Part shown: positions 63,501 to 64,000 of the stretch, piece by piece
Layout: each line of letters opens with the position of its first letter
Numbering within the stretch: the stretch's first letter is position 1
Made by a program: the position numbers and the translations under genes
NCBI GenBank assembly: GCA_022496805.1
Contig: CM040089.1
Coordinates: 1,304,501-1,368,500, forward strand
Direction of reading: 5' to 3'
Source: Pohlia nutans
Taxonomy: Eukaryota > Streptophyta > Bryopsida > Bryales > Mniaceae
DNA length: 64,000 nt
Notes under the pieces: model-generated
Told to the model about the DNA's origin: nothing
Seen by the model: only the letters and a program-made list of their open reading frames with translations
Database searches by the model: none

Positions 63501-63951
63501 TTAATTTGGGAACGTGGAGGACATCTTGGATAGTGATTGTCTTCACACGACCCCTCACCTCGGTGTCTACAACAATTTGGCCCTTGCCAACGGCCTCAAG
63601 CACCGTATCATCTCCCAAAATCACTCTCCTTGGATTAATGAGAGCATACGAATGAAAACAAGTTTTATGTGGTGACATGTGGCTTGTAGCCCCCGAATCA
63701 ACAATCCAATCACTCGTACTACCATTGCACGATACATTGCTTGCCATGTTTGCATACTCATCACCAACCTCAATCCAATCACTCATGCTTGCATCACCCT
63801 CGATACCATCACTCATGCTTGCATCACCCTCGATGCCATGATCCTCACTTACGTATGCCTCCCCACACAAATGAAACCTCAAACTCAAACACACAACTTT
63901 GTTTTTGTGATTTTTTTTTTTTTTTTTTTTTGATATTGCACCTTTGTGCAC
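60508..63951 (-). CDS. Ty1/copia pol: protease, integrase, reverse transcriptase, RNase H
   Basis: 1,147 codons without a stop. Protease: VDSGATSHM near residue 85. Integrase: zinc-binding HRRLGHLN...CEGC, catalytic D in VHSDVCGP, D in FRSDNGGEY, E in GVAERANR. RT: MDVKTAFLNGDL and IIYVDDLII (YVDD near residue 808). RNase H: GYCDADYAGD, AEYMATSHA, then HIDVQYHFIRE. The order protease-INT-RT-RH defines Ty1/copia. The first codon in the frame is GTG and a TAA lies four codons before it, so the true start (and gag) must come from elsewhere: off the right edge, by splicing, or disrupted. A 21-base T-run (A on the sense strand) at 63911-63931 falls in this zone and could mark a length change. A 30-bp direct repeat at ~63780-63840 duplicates IEGDASMSD. 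Confidence 0.93.
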   Translation of the reverse strand: MHKGAISKKKKKKNHKNKVVCLSLRFHLCGEAYVSEDHGIEGDASMSDGIEGDASMSDWIEVGDEYANMASNVSCNGSTSDWIVDSGATSHMSPHKTCFHSYALINPRRVILGDDTVLEAVGKGQIVVDTEVRGRVKTITIQDVLHVPKLTANLLSVRQLVAKHLRVEFSDKGCYVLSPSRDEVAIIEEHEGLYHIKFSKVHSKESAALAHSNLKDDKLALWHRRLGHLNIKSVKTLRGMVSGMDLHQLKVDASTFTCEGCIEGKQQRLPFADEGATRATKVLEIVHSDVCGPMKTTSMGGCKYFVTFIDDFSRKIWLYPIKAKSECFEKFKEFKTLVENQSELKIKVFRSDNGGEYMSKKFDELLKNEGIARQTSAPYTPQQNGVAERANRTIVEMARSMLHAQNLKLDLWAEAVVNAVYTRNRCPTSAVEGMTPEQAWSGRQPCVAHMRIFGCIAYAKVPDERRTKLEAKALKCVFLGYCEGTKAYRLMSVDTRKIIRSRDVTFCEESTMEAPLEVGPSGSSGDVLVDTPSKSPSVVDVGDDDGDDEAGDTEVVEAPSSSKAKNGAKGTQEEQVSSSERRYPERSRKPPGEWWKNHIFPQVEDEHANVALSDGPLTIREAMQGEDAVKWERAMQEEYDSLIANGTWQLTPIPKDRNPIGCKWVFRTKRDVSGIVVRHKARLVAKGFAQVHGVDFHETFAPVAKFITIRCILAIGAALDLEMHQMDVKTAFLNGDLEEDIYMVQPEGFVQQGNEHLVCKLQKSLYGLKQSPRAWYQKIDTFLVAHGFTRSIADHSLYFMQEGQHVVIVIIYVDDLIILASLMSLMNALKGMLEREYEMSDLGELHFCLGVEFVRDKATRTITMSQGKYVMDVLKRFGMEDCKPVTTPLDANSKLVKLSEEEYAMEAKSMAEVPYKQAVGSLMYAMIATRPDLAYPISVVSQHMARPGSMHWMTVKRIMRYLRGTSDVKLCLGGKDIVLSGYCDADYAGDTSDRRSTTGYMFKVGSGAVSWNSKRQQTTATSTVEAEYMATSHATKEAIWLRQLMVDVGCTQGEATTIMCDNQGCISLAKNPTHHSRTKHIDVQYHFIREKLELGVIHLEYCPTEHMVADVLTKGLCRDRHQRLVIAFGLRGFGSTQSGSIEVIDAT
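60530..60543 (-). other. Polypurine tract of the copia element
   Basis: Minus strand GCAAAGTGGGAGTAT abuts the LTR; pol reads through it. Confidence 0.7.
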
Positions 63952-64000
63952 CCAATGGGTTTAAAACAACCCCAAACACTAGATCAGCACTTTTTGTGCT

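Overview
The window is nuclear DNA of a eukaryote, almost certainly a land plant. I see TA-flanked Stowaway-type MITEs, a two-gene PIF/Harbinger element whose target site is TTA, Ty1/copia and Ty3/gypsy LTR retrotransposons of plant type, a plant tyrosine-kinase-like kinase gene, and GT-AG introns. No bacterial features were found. The kinase architecture and the retroelement types would fit a bryophyte, lycophyte or fern better than a flowering plant, but that is inference and I cannot name a species. No tRNA, rRNA or CRISPR array was seen.

Layout. 1-2.8 kb holds AT-rich dispersed repeat with three hairpin MITEs. 2.84-16.76 kb is one PIF/Harbinger transposon. Its convergent genes, a DDE transposase (+) and a Myb/SANT-like ORF1 (-), are both broken. 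It carries three nested MITEs and a complete 9.5-kb Ty3/gypsy element (element A) with perfect 5-bp target duplications. 16.8-22.1 kb holds the one convincing intact host-type gene: an 863-residue kinase with two tandem farnesoic acid O-methyltransferase-like (FAMT) domains at its N-terminus. 22-33 kb is gene-poor: MITEs, a ~1-kb foldback, a second copy of the dispersed repeat, and a GC-rich minisatellite. 33.4-39.7 kb (-) is a decayed multi-exon gene with a ParB-like motif. A 24-bp perfect palindrome recurs in its exons and introns. 40.1-43.5 kb (-) carries the 3' ORF of another retroelement (element C), rich in CCGG. 44-48.3 kb is AT-rich with small repeats. 48.36-57.38 kb is a young, apparently intact Ty3-type retrotransposon (element D) with 1,335-bp LTRs that look about 99.7% identical. 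57.4-58.4 kb is the interrupted host flank and contains the eighth palindrome. From 58.4 kb to the end a third 3'-ORF retroelement (element B, packed with GTCGAC) is interrupted by a Ty1/copia element with an intact 1,147-codon pol frame that runs off the right edge.

Most notable patterns. (1) Elements A, B and C share a 3' ORF with a coiled coil, and each is saturated with its own short DNA motif (CGGTA, GTCGAC and CCGG respectively) in both LTR-like and coding DNA. This suggests family-specific binding sites for an element-encoded protein. (2) A 24-bp palindrome occurs eight times, seven of them inside one gene. All counts were made by eye.
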